Source: Oceanospirillaceae bacterium UBA2001
GTDB lineage: Bacteria; Pseudomonadota; Gammaproteobacteria; Pseudomonadales; Balneatricaceae
DNA: 6,411 bases
Assembly: GCA_002335115.1 (NCBI GenBank)
Contig: DDCR01000069.1
Span: forward strand, 1 to 6,411
Direction: 5' to 3'
The notes beneath the pieces were generated by a model that saw only the letters and a program-made list of their open reading frames with translations, had not been told where the DNA came from and did no database searches. Positions 1-6,411 of this stretch are shown piece by piece. The stretch's first letter is position 1. Every line of letters starts with the position of its first letter. A program made the translations under genes and the position numbers.

Positions 1-1209
1 ATAGGCTCCTGCTTCATCAATCACGTCTATGGCTTTGTCTGGCATCTTTTTATCGGTGATATAACGATCCGCAAGCACCGCTGCAGCATCAATAGCTGCA
101 GGTGTATATTCAAGCTGGTGATGATTTTCATAACGGGAGATAAGACCCCGCAAAATCGCTTGAGTATCAACAATGTTAGGCTCCTCCACATCAATCTTTT
201 GAAAGCGCCGTGCTAGAGCATGATCTTTTTCAAAAATACCTCTGAATTCTGAAAACGTTGTTGATCCGATGCAGCGTAACTTGCCTGAGCTCAACACTGG
301 CTTCAATAAGTTTGATGCATCCATCGAACCCCCTGATGCCGCCCCAGCTCCAATAATGGTATGAATTTCATCAATGAAGAGAATAGCATTGGGCGTTTTT
401 TCAATATCTGCTAACAGCCCCTTGAGGCGTTTTTCGAAGTCACCACGATATTTTGTCCCCGCTAATAAGGCACCCATATCTAATGAATATACTTGGGAAG
501 CCGCAATGACTTGTGGCACGTTGCCTTGTTCAATTTGATAGGCTAAGCCTTCAGCAATGGCTGTTTTACCGACACCAGCATCTCCCACTAATAAGGGGTT
601 GTTTTTCCTGCGCCGAGATAGTACCTGCACTAAACGTTCTAATTCCTTGCCTCGGCCAATGAGTGGATCTATGTTGCCATTGCGCGCCTCTGCGTTCAAA
701 TCAGTGGTGTATTTAACCAAATGACTGGCTTCTTCTCCTTCGCCCTCCACTGTTTTTTCTGAGCCTTCCATTTCTGTTCTACTCACTCCATGAGATAAAT
801 AGTTCACAATATCTACTCTCTCAACGTCTAACAAATCCAGCAGATAAACTGATTGGCTTTCGGTTTCACTAAAAATAGCAACCAGTACATTAGCGCCAGT
901 CACCTCACCTTTACCTGAAGACTGCACGTGAAACACAGCTCGCTGCAACACTCTTTGAAACCCAAGAGTGGGTTGAACTTCGTAGTCACTATTGGTATCA
1001 GAAACAACTGGAGTCGTATCATTAATGAACTTTTCTAAAGGCGAGCGAAGTTCATCCAACACCACCCCACAGACCTGAAGTACTTCTGCACTCGATGGGT
1101 TAGTCAGCAACGACAGCAATAAATGTTCTACCGTCATAAACTCATGTCGCTTCCAGCTTGCGTGTTTATAGGCTTCGCTTAAGCTTCGTTCTAAATCATT
1201 GTCTAACAT
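1..1209 (-). CDS. clpA: ATP-dependent Clp protease ATP-binding subunit ClpA (N-terminal 403 codons; 3' end outside window)
   Basis: ClpA is the hexameric AAA+ unfoldase that feeds substrates, including N-end-rule proteins delivered by ClpS, into the ClpP protease chamber in the cytoplasm. I translated the minus strand from the ATG at 1209-1207; the frame stays open to base 1. Residues 1 to about 140 form the Clp N-domain, which is the ClpS docking domain. An acidic linker follows at about 148-161. The first AAA+ module then shows Walker A GDAGVGKT (209-216), the pore-loop segment [11 protein letters not shown] (251-261), Walker B ILFIDE (276-281), sensor-1 region GSTT (315-318) and the arginine-finger pair in ALARRF (331-336). 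The second AAA+ module and the ClpP-binding loop lie beyond the edge. The start is supported by AGGA eight bases upstream. The gene begins 12 bp after clpS with no terminator between, so the two are probably co-transcribed. The ClpS neighbour and ClpA-like wording rule against ClpB or ClpC. Leucine TTA codons are frequent (about 18 of 45). Confidence 0.97.
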   Translation of the reverse strand, partial: MLDNDLERSLSEAYKHASWKRHEFMTVEHLLLSLLTNPSSAEVLQVCGVVLDELRSPLEKFINDTTPVVSDTNSDYEVQPTLGFQRVLQRAVFHVQSSGKGEVTGANVLVAIFSETESQSVYLLDLLDVERVDIVNYLSHGVSRTEMEGSEKTVEGEGEEASHLVKYTTDLNAEARNGNIDPLIGRGKELERLVQVLSRRRKNNPLLVGDAGVGKTAIAEGLAYQIEQGNVPQVIAASQVYSLDMGALLAGTKYRGDFEKRLKGLLADIEKTPNAILFIDEIHTIIGAGAASGGSMDASNLLKPVLSSGKLRCIGSTTFSEFRGIFEKDHALARRFQKIDVEEPNIVDTQAILRGLISRYENHHQLEYTPAAIDAAAVLADRYITDKKMPDKAIDVIDEAGAY

Positions 1210-1221
1210 TGTCTCTTTCCT

Positions 1222-1617
1222 CTAAGAAGCAGATTCAACTTCGCATAGTAATGGGTGTTTGTGTTGTCGCGCATATTGGTTGACTTGCATGGCTTTAGTT
1301 TCAGCCACATCTTTGGTATAAGTGCCACATACCCCTTTGCCTTGGGTGTGAACGGCAAGCATAATTTGGGTCGCTTGTTCTTCATTATGGTTAAAGAAAC
1401 GGGCCAAGATATCAATCACAAATTCCATAGGCGTATAGTCATCGTTCAACAGTACAGCCTTATATAGAGATGGGTGAGCAACTTTTGGTGCTGTTTGTTC
1501 TATCACTTGAAGGTCGTGGTTGCCATCCGGCTCGTTAGCATCATCCTGACTCGCCAATAGTGGTTGCTGGATTAGCTGATGTAATTCATTGCAGTTGGTT
1601 GTAGAAAAAATGGGCAT
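1222..1617 (-). CDS. clpS: ATP-dependent Clp protease adaptor protein ClpS
   Basis: ClpS is the N-recognin adaptor: it binds proteins with a bulky hydrophobic N-terminal residue and hands them to ClpA. The core from about residue 50 matches the family closely. The pocket residues known from E. coli ClpS (N34, D35, D36, T38, M40, M62, V65, H66) correspond at a constant offset of 24 to N58, D59, D60, T62, M64, M86, V89 and H90, so the binding site is intact. The conserved AETK segment (105-108) on the ClpA-facing side is also present. The protein is 131 residues against 106 in E. coli; the extra 24 or so lie in a polar, Asp/Asn/Gln-rich N-terminal segment. No other ATG occurs before M64, and the ATG at 1617 is preceded by a GAGAG-type weak ribosome site. 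A TTG (codon 21) or GTG (codon 38) start would shorten it but has no obvious ribosome site. It is the first gene of a clpS-clpA unit. Confidence 0.95.
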   Translation of the reverse strand: MPIFSTTNCNELHQLIQQPLLASQDDANEPDGNHDLQVIEQTAPKVAHPSLYKAVLLNDDYTPMEFVIDILARFFNHNEEQATQIMLAVHTQGKGVCGTYTKDVAETKAMQVNQYARQHKHPLLCEVESAS

Positions 1618-1716
1618 TGTTGCTCTCTAGATTTAAATATTGTTTTCATCATAACTTTACTATTGGGCCTGTGTCAGCATTTTTCCAGAGCAGAATGAAA
1701 AACTGCTGCTAATATT

Positions 1717-1722
1717 ATTATA
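1717..1722 (-). promoter_or_regulatory. Candidate -10 box for clpS-clpA
   Basis: The minus strand reads TATAAT exactly, about 95 bp upstream of the clpS ATG. No convincing -35 hexamer lies 15-18 bp further upstream, so it would need an activator, or it may be chance in an AT-rich stretch. The 180-bp spacer between clpS and cspD must hold start signals for both directions. I saw no better candidate for the minus strand, and nothing convincing for cspD beyond its ribosome site. Confidence 0.3.
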
Positions 1723-1784
1723 CAGTCATTGGAAGAGCTGTTGGTTAAGTATTACGGAGCCTTCTTTTTAGTTTATAAAAGGTA

Positions 1785-1789
1785 GAGGA
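1785..1789 (+). promoter_or_regulatory. cspD ribosome binding site
   Basis: GAGGA ends eight bases before the ATG at 1798, a standard Shine-Dalgarno spacing. It fixes the cspD start, which also agrees with the length and first residues of the family. Confidence 0.65.
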
Positions 1790-1797
1790 TTGAAGGC

Positions 1798-2025
1798 ATG
1801 CAAGCAGGCAAAGTGAAATGGTTTAATAATGCTAAGGGGTATGGCTTTATTGTTTCCAATAATAATTTAAATAAAGATTTATTTGCCCATTACTCTGCAA
1901 TTCAAAGTGACGGTTACCGCAGTTTAAAAGCTGGGCAAGATGTAGATTTTGAACTTACAGACGGACCCAAAGGTCCCCAAGCAGTGAATATTGTTCTGAA
2001 GCAAAATGTTGGCCCTTCTGAATAA
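1798..2025 (+). CDS. cspD: Cold-shock-domain protein CspD
   Basis: This is a 75-residue single cold-shock domain (OB fold) that binds single-stranded nucleic acid. The RNP1 motif KGYGFIV spans residues 13-19 and the RNP2-type motif LFAHY spans 28-32. KWFNNAKG near the start is family-typical. FAHYSAIQ followed by DGYRSLKAGQ is the CspD form rather than the CspA form, which reads VFVHFSAI. In E. coli, CspD is induced in stationary phase and starvation rather than by cold, and inhibits DNA replication by binding single-stranded template; a similar role here is inferred. It stands alone on the plus strand, divergent from clpS and convergent with icd. The cspD/clpS/clpA neighbourhood is common in gammaproteobacteria, and in E. 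coli CspD is degraded by Lon rather than Clp, so adjacency does not prove a substrate relation. A terminator hairpin follows 17 bp after the stop. Confidence 0.94.
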   Translation: MQAGKVKWFNNAKGYGFIVSNNNLNKDLFAHYSAIQSDGYRSLKAGQDVDFELTDGPKGPQAVNIVLKQNVGPSE

Positions 2026-2041
2026 CCTCAATTGGGTGCCC

Positions 2042-2073
2042 AAAAAAAAACCAGCTTTGCGCTGGTTTTTTTT
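2042..2073. terminator. Bidirectional Rho-independent terminator between cspD and icd
   Basis: Nine A, then CCAGC, a TTTGC loop, GCTGG and eight T form a hairpin flanked by a U-tract on either strand. It lies 17 bp after the cspD stop and 17 bp after the icd stop on the other strand, so one hairpin can end both convergent transcripts. The A and T runs can extend the stem to about 13 bp. A shorter inverted repeat, TTGGGTGCCCAA (2032-2043), abuts it; its two-base centre makes it unlikely to act as a separate hairpin. Confidence 0.92.
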
Positions 2074-2089
2074 ACTGCACTTGAAAAGC

Positions 2090-3346
2090 TTACATGTTGG
2101 CAATAATCGCATCGCCAAATTCAGAGCAAGATAGCAAAGTCGCATCATCCATTTGACGTTCAAAGTCATAAGTGACGGTTTTGCCGTGAATAGCACCCTC
2201 GGTGCCCGACACAATTAAATCAGCGGCTTCGAGCCATCCCATATGCCGCAGCATCATTTCTGCAGATAAAATAATAGAACCCGGATTAACCTTATCCTGG
2301 CCAGCATACTTAGGTGCTGTGCCATGGGTCGCTTCAAAAATAGCAATATCATCACTCAGGTTAGCTCCTGGTGCAATGCCAATGCCCCCTACTTCGGCTG
2401 CAAGGGCATCCGATAGGTAGTCGCCGTTTAAGTTCAGTGTAGCAATGACGTCATATTCTTCTGGACGTAAAAGAATTTGTTGCAGCATGGCATCTGCAAT
2501 CACATCCTTGATGATGATTTTTTTACCATTATTAGGGTTCACCATTTCACACCAAGGACCAGAACCTATGAGGGTTGCGCCAAATTCTTGCTGGGCTATC
2601 TCATATCCCCATTCTTTAAACGCTCCCTCGGTAAACTTCATAATGTTACCCTTGTGCACCAAGGTCAAAGAGTCTCGATCATTATCAATGGTGTATTGAA
2701 TCGCTTTACGCACCAAACGTTTAGTGCCCTCTTCTGACACAGGTTTGATACCAATACCACACATCTGATCAAAGCGGATTTTGGTCACACCCATTTCTTC
2801 TTGCAAAAAATTAATGACCTTAATCGCCTCAGCAGAGCCAGCTTGCCACTCAACGCCAGCATAAATGTCTTCTGAATTTTCTCGGAAGATGACCATGTCA
2901 ACATTTTCAGGCTTGAGTACAGGACTTGGCACACCGGTAAACCAGCGCACAGGGCGCTGACACACATATAAGTCAAGTTCTTGCCGCAGAGCTACGTTCA
3001 AAGAGCGAATACCCCCTCCTACTGGTGTGGTCAAAGGCCCTTTAATACCGACTTTAAATTCTCTAAAAGCAGCCAATGTTTCTTCTGGCATCCAAGTATC
3101 CGCATCATAATTCACCGTCGCTTTTTCACCGGCATATACTTCCATCCAATGGATCTTTTTACTACCACCAAAGGCTTTGTCTACAGCGGCATCTACGACT
3201 TTAAGCATAACAGGTGAAACGTCAAAACCAATGCCATCTCCTTCAATATAAGGGATAATGGGGTCGTTCGGTACGTTAAGAGAAAGATCCGCATTGACAG
3301 AAATTTTAGAGCCATGCTCTGGGACAGTAATGTTTTGATAGGTCAT
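2090..3346 (-). CDS. icd: Isocitrate dehydrogenase, NADP-dependent (homodimeric, E. coli type)
   Basis: The enzyme catalyses oxidative decarboxylation of isocitrate to 2-oxoglutarate with NADP+ in the cytoplasmic TCA cycle. It has 418 residues against 416 in E. coli, with a constant offset of 2, so known residues can be placed. The substrate site has S115, N117, R121, R131 and R155, with Y162 and K232 as catalytic residues and D309 and D313 as metal ligands. The NADP-specific set H341, K346, Y347, V353, N354, Y393 and R397 is conserved, which argues for NADP rather than NAD. S115 corresponds to E. coli S113, the residue phosphorylated by AceK at the isocitrate-glyoxylate branch, so this control is possible; aceK is not in the window. 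The ATG at 3346 has a GGAG ribosome site eight to nine bases upstream. The gene is convergent with cspD, sharing its terminator, and divergent from rluE, as in E. coli. Confidence 0.98.
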   Translation of the reverse strand: MTYQNITVPEHGSKISVNADLSLNVPNDPIIPYIEGDGIGFDVSPVMLKVVDAAVDKAFGGSKKIHWMEVYAGEKATVNYDADTWMPEETLAAFREFKVGIKGPLTTPVGGGIRSLNVALRQELDLYVCQRPVRWFTGVPSPVLKPENVDMVIFRENSEDIYAGVEWQAGSAEAIKVINFLQEEMGVTKIRFDQMCGIGIKPVSEEGTKRLVRKAIQYTIDNDRDSLTLVHKGNIMKFTEGAFKEWGYEIAQQEFGATLIGSGPWCEMVNPNNGKKIIIKDVIADAMLQQILLRPEEYDVIATLNLNGDYLSDALAAEVGGIGIAPGANLSDDIAIFEATHGTAPKYAGQDKVNPGSIILSAEMMLRHMGWLEAADLIVSGTEGAIHGKTVTYDFERQMDDATLLSCSEFGDAIIANM

Positions 3347-3422
3347 GTATTCTCCGGATGCTTAAAAATAAGATTCAAGCGAGTGTTTAGTCATTAAAAA
3401 GTGGCTTTTGTAGTCGCTTGAT

Positions 3423-3452
3423 ATTATAGCTTGAATGCCCCTGCAGGCCCAA
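3423..3452 (-). promoter_or_regulatory. Candidate sigma70-type promoter for icd
   Basis: On the minus strand TTGGGC (3452-3447) lies 18 bp upstream of a perfect TATAAT (3428-3423). Transcription would begin near 3416, giving a leader of about 70 bases before the icd ATG. The -10 is perfect and the -35 matches at three of six positions. It sits in the 168-bp divergent spacer between icd and rluE. It is read by eye only. Confidence 0.5.
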
Positions 3453-3469
3453 GGAACAATGTAGTTATT

Positions 3470-3488
3470 TTACAAAATTGTAACAATT
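3470..3488. repeat. Overlapping short inverted repeats upstream of rluE
   Basis: Two overlapping dyads occur here. TTACAA-AA-TTGTAA spans 3470-3483, and AATTGT-A-ACAATT spans 3476-3488. They lie 27 to 45 bp upstream of the rluE start and just upstream of the icd promoter candidate, where a regulator could act on either gene. There is no T-run, so they are not a terminator. AT-rich dyads of this size can also arise by chance. Confidence 0.35.
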
Positions 3489-3500
3489 CATAGAACCAAT

Positions 3501-3506
3501 AAGGAA
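3501..3506 (+). promoter_or_regulatory. rluE ribosome binding site deciding a GTG start
   Basis: AAGGAA ends eight bases before the GTG at 3515. This supports the non-ATG start; the next in-frame ATG is codon 32, which would remove the conserved N-terminal strand VFNKP. Confidence 0.7.
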
Positions 3507-3514
3507 ATTACGGC

Positions 3515-4060
3515 GTGTCTAACATCCTCGTTTTTAATAAGCCCTATCAAGTTTTGAGTCAATTTAACGATGATCAAGGCCGTCCCACGCTCGCCAAGTA
3601 CATTAGCATGCCTAAATTTTATGCCGCGGGACGCTTAGATTTTGATTCAGAGGGTTTGATGGTGTTAACCAATGATGGAAAGTTACAGCAACAGATATCT
3701 AATCCCAAACATAAGTTAGAAAAGACCTATTGGGTTCAGGTGGAAGGTCAAGTGAATGAACATCAGTTAAAAGACCTGCGTGCAGGGCCAACACTTAAAG
3801 ATGGACCCACCCAAGCGGCTAAAGTCAGACTGCTAGGGGCGCAAACAAACACTCTTTGGCCTCGAACACCACCCATTAGGGTGCGAGCATCCGTCCCCAC
3901 TCAGTGGTTAGAGATTCGTATTAGCGAAGGCCGTAATCGACAAGTCAGAAGGATGACGGCGGCAGTAGACTTACCCACGTTGCGTCTTATCCGCGTTGCC
4001 ATTGGACCTTGGCGACTCAAAGACCTTGATGTAGGCGAGTGGCGTTGGGAGTCCGTTTAA
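3515..4060 (+). CDS. rluE: 23S rRNA pseudouridine synthase RluE (RsuA/RluB family)
   Basis: RluE isomerises a specific uridine of 23S rRNA (U2457 in E. coli, in the peptidyl transferase region) to pseudouridine. The 181-residue protein begins directly with the catalytic domain strand ILVFNKPYQVLSQF and has no S4 domain, as in RluE. The catalytic motif GRLDFDSEGL (39-48) carries the nucleophile D42. The KTYWV segment (70-74) and the RNA-binding EGRNRQVRRM (138-147) are family hallmarks. E. coli RluE is longer (about 217) because of extra N-terminal residues, so the short form here is a complete catalytic domain rather than a truncation. The start is GTG with a good ribosome site. It is divergent from icd, the same relation as in E. 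coli, and convergent with moaE across 25 bp with no visible hairpin terminator. The target base is inferred from family membership; another RsuA-family specificity is possible but less likely given context. Confidence 0.92.
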   Translation: MSNILVFNKPYQVLSQFNDDQGRPTLAKYISMPKFYAAGRLDFDSEGLMVLTNDGKLQQQISNPKHKLEKTYWVQVEGQVNEHQLKDLRAGPTLKDGPTQAAKVRLLGAQTNTLWPRTPPIRVRASVPTQWLEIRISEGRNRQVRRMTAAVDLPTLRLIRVAIGPWRLKDLDVGEWRWESV

Positions 4061-4085
4061 TGATAAATGCAACACATAGGCCACG

Positions 4086-4544
4086 TTACCAGCGCTCATT
4101 GGCCTGTTGGTCTGATGCCTTAACCTCAACCCATTGTTTGCCATGCTCCGTATATTCAGCTTTCCAAAATGGTGCATCTTGCTTTAAGTAGTCCATCACG
4201 AATTCGCACGCCGAAAAGGCATCACTGCGATGACGTGATGTGACCCCAACTAGCACAATTTGTTCATGGCGCAATAGCTTCCCTACTCGATGCACAATAT
4301 GAACGCCCTCCAAAGACCAGCGCAAACGGGCTTTGTCAACAATTTGCTGTAAACACACCTCAGTCATGCCCGGATAATGTTCTAGCTGCATGGCCTCTAC
4401 TTTCGCATCATCTAAATCACGCACTAAGCCAATAAATAGCACAGCGGCACCACTATTTGACGGGTTTATTTGCAGTAATTTTTGATAATGCTGGTTGATA
4501 TCAAAATCAGCTTCTTGCACAAGGATGAGGTCATTGGTTTTCAT
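4086..4544 (-). CDS. moaE: Molybdopterin synthase catalytic (large) subunit MoaE
   Basis: MoaE pairs with thiocarboxylated MoaD to put two sulfurs into cyclic pyranopterin monophosphate, giving molybdopterin for molybdenum enzymes. The 152-residue length matches the roughly 150 of the family. Visible hallmarks in order are FIGLVRD (37-43), LEHYPGMTE (54-62), HRVGKL (85-90), SRHRSDAF (103-110) and LKQDAPFWKAE (120-130). K121 and K128 correspond to the active-site lysines K119 and K126 of E. coli MoaE, so it looks active. Residues 131-139 end in the usual G-K-Q-W-V. A probable AAGGA ribosome site lies about 12 bases before the ATG. No moaA, moaC, moaD or other molybdenum gene is beside it; its neighbours rluE and mnmA are on the opposite strand. 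MoaD must be encoded elsewhere if the pathway works. The position is where nudJ lies in E. coli. A palindrome lies 25 bp upstream of the start. Confidence 0.95.
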   Translation of the reverse strand: MKTNDLILVQEADFDINQHYQKLLQINPSNSGAAVLFIGLVRDLDDAKVEAMQLEHYPGMTEVCLQQIVDKARLRWSLEGVHIVHRVGKLLRHEQIVLVGVTSRHRSDAFSACEFVMDYLKQDAPFWKAEYTEHGKQWVEVKASDQQANERW

Positions 4545-4569
4545 GCAGTTAAAAATCCTTGGAATATGG

Positions 4570-4589
4570 CCCTAAGCCTAGGCTTAGGG
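4570..4589. promoter_or_regulatory. Perfect 20-bp palindrome between moaE and mnmA
   Basis: CCCTAAGCCTAGGCTTAGGG is identical to its reverse complement over all 20 bases and stops abruptly at both ends. It lies 25 bp upstream of the moaE ATG and 59 bp upstream of the mnmA ATG. As DNA it has the form of an operator for a dimeric regulator. As RNA it could fold to an 8-bp stem with a CTAG loop, but no T-run follows on either strand, so it is not a classic terminator. The function is unknown. Confidence 0.6.
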
Positions 4590-4595
4590 ACTGGG

Positions 4596-4626
4596 TTCAG
4601 TTAAAATTGTGCTCTTGATCTATATT
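4596..4626 (+). promoter_or_regulatory. Weak promoter candidate for mnmA
   Basis: TATATT (4621-4626) matches a -10 box at five of six positions and lies 22 bp before the mnmA ATG. The best upstream hexamer is TTCAGT (4596-4601) at a long 19-bp spacing, matching only three of six. If used, the leader would be short (about 16 bases), which fits the lack of a clear Shine-Dalgarno site before mnmA. It is low-grade by eye. Confidence 0.3.
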
Positions 4627-4648
4627 CTTGAACGCTTGAATTAAAACT

Positions 4649-5746
4649 ATGAGTGCTTCCACTTCTCAACGGGTTATCGTCGGTATGTCTGGCGGTGTTG
4701 ACTCGTCTGTTTCTGCTTTGCTGTTAATAGAGCAAGGGTACCACGTCGAAGGCCTGTTCATGAAGAACTGGGAAGAGGATGATGGCAGCGAATACTGCAC
4801 AGCAATCACTGATCTTGAAGATGCCCAAGCAGTTTGTGAAAAGCTTGGCCTAAAACTGCATACGGCAAACTTTTCCGCCGAGTACTGGGACAACGTATTT
4901 GAGCACTTTCTGAGTGAATACAAGCGCTGGCGCACACCCAATCCTGACATTTTGTGTAACCGCGAAATCAAGTTCCAACAGTTTGTCGACTATGCCACCA
5001 GCCTTGGCGCCGACTACATTGCTACCGGACATTACGTGCGCCGCTCTGGCGGGCTAGATACCCAGCAACCGTTCAGAATTCTCAAAGGTGTGGATAACAA
5101 CAAAGACCAAACCTATTTCCTCCAAGCCGTGCCAGAACAGCAGTTGGAAAAATGCCTGTTTCCTCTTGGGGACTTAGAAAAAACCAAGGTGAGAGAAATT
5201 GCCTCCGATCTTGGTCTGGCTAATGACAAGAAAAAAGACAGCACCGGCATTTGTTTTATTGGTGAGCGCAGGTTTGCTGACTTTCTTGCCACCTATATCG
5301 AAGATATTCCGGGGCCGATTAAGGACAAGCAAGGCAGATCCATAGGCGAACACCGCGGTCTGCATTACTACACATTAGGTCAACGTCAGGGCATCAACAT
5401 TGGCGGCGTGGCTGGACGCAAGGAACGCCCCTGGTATGTTTGCGCAAAGCAGCCCCAAACAAACACCCTGGTTATCAGTCAGGAGCAAAACGATATACTC
5501 GGCAATTGGCTGCACGCCGATGATGCCAACTGGCTTGTAGAGGCCAAGTTTCCGCTTCAATGTCAGGCGCGCATACGTTACCGGCAAGCGGATCAAGCCT
5601 GCACCGTAAGCCAAGCTGCCAACGGTCAACTATTGGTTAAATTTGAACACCCCCAAAGGGCCATTGCGCCTGGGCAATATGTCGCGTTTTACGACGATGA
5701 ACAAATGATTGGCGGCGCAGTGATAGAACACGCCGGCACGCACTGA
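4649..5746 (+). CDS. mnmA: tRNA-specific 2-thiouridylase MnmA
   Basis: MnmA activates U34 of tRNA Lys, Glu and Gln by adenylation and inserts sulfur received from the TusE relay, making the 2-thiouridine of mnm5s2U. The 365-residue length matches the E. coli 368. The PP-loop SGGVDS is at 14-19. The NWEEDD motif is at 40-45. The first catalytic cysteine is C103 in NPDILC, following D100. TGHYVRR (126-132) contacts tRNA. The second catalytic cysteine is C202 in [13 protein letters not shown]. The C-terminal beta-barrel shows ARIRYRQ (307-313) and PGQYVAFYD (341-349). All expected active residues are present. The start is sound: an in-frame TGA lies 12 bp upstream and the conserved VIVGMSGG begins at residue 9. 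No strong ribosome site is visible. purB follows after 50 bp, probably in one unit. Leucine TTA codons are rare (about 3 of 30), unlike clpA and rluE. Confidence 0.98.
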   Translation: MSASTSQRVIVGMSGGVDSSVSALLLIEQGYHVEGLFMKNWEEDDGSEYCTAITDLEDAQAVCEKLGLKLHTANFSAEYWDNVFEHFLSEYKRWRTPNPDILCNREIKFQQFVDYATSLGADYIATGHYVRRSGGLDTQQPFRILKGVDNNKDQTYFLQAVPEQQLEKCLFPLGDLEKTKVREIASDLGLANDKKKDSTGICFIGERRFADFLATYIEDIPGPIKDKQGRSIGEHRGLHYYTLGQRQGINIGGVAGRKERPWYVCAKQPQTNTLVISQEQNDILGNWLHADDANWLVEAKFPLQCQARIRYRQADQACTVSQAANGQLLVKFEHPQRAIAPGQYVAFYDDEQMIGGAVIEHAGTH

Positions 5747-5796
5747 GCCAAAAATAAAAAGATTCAACTCACAAATTTCTTAACGAGCTAAAACCT

Positions 5797-6411
5797 ATGA
5801 GCCAACTTGATTCAATCTTCGCCATCACTGCCATCGACGGACGCTACCGCAGCAAGGTGGAGAACCTGGCGCACATAACCAGCGAATTTGGTTTGATTAA
5901 GTACCGGACAGAAGTTGAATGCCAATGGGTGTTGTTTCTCAGTGACTGCGAAGAGATACCAGAAATACCCAGCCTCGATAAAGAGGACCGCGCCTTTGTT
6001 GCGGCCATAGCCACAAACTTTGACGCCGTTGGTGCAACTCGAATCAAAGAAATTGAAGCCACCACAAACCACGATGTGAAAGCTGTGGAGTACTACCTAA
6101 AAGAGCAATTTGCTCAGCGCCCTAACCTGCAGGCCATCAACGAATGGGTACACTTTGGTTGCACATCTGAAGACATTAACAACACTGCTTACGGCTTAAT
6201 GGTGAAGGCCGGTGTTGAAGATGTACTGCTCGTGCACATGGATCAACTGATAAAGGTCATTGATGACCTCGCGCAGCAATACGCAGAGCTGCCTATGTTG
6301 TCTCGCACCCACGGGCAAACCGCCTCGCCCACTACCTTAGGCAAGGAAATGAAAAACGTTGCCGCGCGCCTGTACAGACAGCGCCAGCAGCTAGCGGCGG
6401 TAGAAATATTG
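5797..6411 (+). CDS. purB: Adenylosuccinate lyase PurB (N-terminal 205 codons; 3' end outside window)
   Basis: PurB removes fumarate from SAICAR and from adenylosuccinate in purine synthesis, acting as a cytoplasmic tetramer. I translated from the ATG at 5797; the frame stays open to the window end. It follows the E. coli type along its length: DGRY at 14-17, TTNHDVKAVEY at 89-99, HFGCTSEDINN at 119-129 and SRTHGQ at 169-174. H172 corresponds to catalytic H171 of E. coli. The fumarase-superfamily signature loop with the catalytic serine is beyond the edge, as is just over half of the usual 456 residues. The start is set by family alignment; only a weak GAG precedes it. In E. coli hflD lies between mnmA and purB, but here there are only 50 bp with no coding capacity. 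Leucine TTA is rare (about 2 of 18), as in mnmA. Confidence 0.97.
   Translation, partial: MSQLDSIFAITAIDGRYRSKVENLAHITSEFGLIKYRTEVECQWVLFLSDCEEIPEIPSLDKEDRAFVAAIATNFDAVGATRIKEIEATTNHDVKAVEYYLKEQFAQRPNLQAINEWVHFGCTSEDINNTAYGLMVKAGVEDVLLVHMDQLIKVIDDLAQQYAELPMLSRTHGQTASPTTLGKEMKNVAARLYRQRQQLAAVEIL

Noticed and set aside
1..1209. clpA as a broken gene because it lacks a stop and its second AAA+ module
   Set aside because: The frame is intact up to the window edge, so it is cut by the window and not by mutation.
1924..2214. A 96-codon open frame on the minus strand overlapping cspD, the terminator and the end of icd
   Set aside because: It runs through the terminator hairpin and two well-supported genes in other frames, and its protein resembles no family.
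2202..2976. Several open frames of 60-86 codons inside icd, in both directions
   Set aside because: They are shadows of the conserved icd reading frame; none has a family-like sequence.
4061..4085. A terminator between convergent rluE and moaE
   Set aside because: Only 25 bp separate the stops and I find no stem with a T-tract; termination may lie inside the facing gene or depend on Rho.
4570..4589. The palindrome read as a Rho-independent terminator
   Set aside because: No T-run follows on either strand and the nearest genes diverge from it, so there is no transcript to end there.
4666..5629. Minus-strand open frames within mnmA
   Set aside because: mnmA is conserved end to end with intact catalytic residues; the antisense frames show no domain and no ribosome site of note.
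5812..6072. Minus-strand open frame within the start of purB
   Set aside because: It lies wholly antisense to a clear purB frame and has no recognisable features.
1..6411. CRISPR array, insertion sequence, tRNA or rRNA, phage or defence genes
   Set aside because: No spaced direct repeats, transposase, terminal inverted repeats or tRNA-like cloverleaf were seen; the window is almost fully taken up by eight housekeeping genes.

Overview
The window is a compact stretch of bacterial housekeeping genes with moderate base composition. Every protein reads as a close relative of a gammaproteobacterial family: ClpA, ClpS, CspD, NADP-isocitrate dehydrogenase, RluE, MoaE, MnmA and PurB. The gene neighbourhood points the same way. 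From memory of genome maps, icd divergent from rluE followed by mnmA and purB is the E. coli arrangement, and icd-cspD-clpS-clpA next to mnmA/purB is the Pseudomonas-type arrangement. The window therefore fits a gammaproteobacterium outside the Enterobacterales. I cannot name the genus.

Layout: bases 1-1209 hold the first 403 codons of clpA on the minus strand, running off the left edge. clpS lies 12 bp upstream of it on the same strand. A 180-bp divergent spacer separates clpS from plus-strand cspD. cspD and minus-strand icd converge on one strong hairpin with A- and T-runs, which looks like a shared bidirectional terminator. A 168-bp divergent spacer with a good icd promoter candidate and small inverted repeats separates icd from rluE, which starts with GTG. 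rluE converges with moaE on the minus strand across 25 bp. moaE and mnmA diverge from a 104-bp spacer that carries a perfect 20-bp palindrome. mnmA is followed after 50 bp by purB, which runs off the right edge after 205 codons.

Functionally there are three themes. ClpS and ClpA are the adaptor and unfoldase of N-end-rule proteolysis, next to CspD, a cold-shock-fold protein linked in E. coli to stationary phase. icd is a TCA-cycle enzyme with an intact AceK phosphorylation site. rluE and mnmA modify translation RNAs (23S rRNA pseudouridine and tRNA wobble 2-thiouridine), purB makes purines, and moaE makes molybdopterin.

I see no mobile element, CRISPR array, RNA gene, phage gene or defence-type cassette, and no evidence for an undescribed system. 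The points worth a second look are modest: hflD is absent between mnmA and purB, an isolated moaE sits where nudJ is found in E. coli, leucine codon use shifts at the moaE/mnmA boundary, there is an exact 20-bp palindrome at that boundary, and ClpS has an N-terminal extension.
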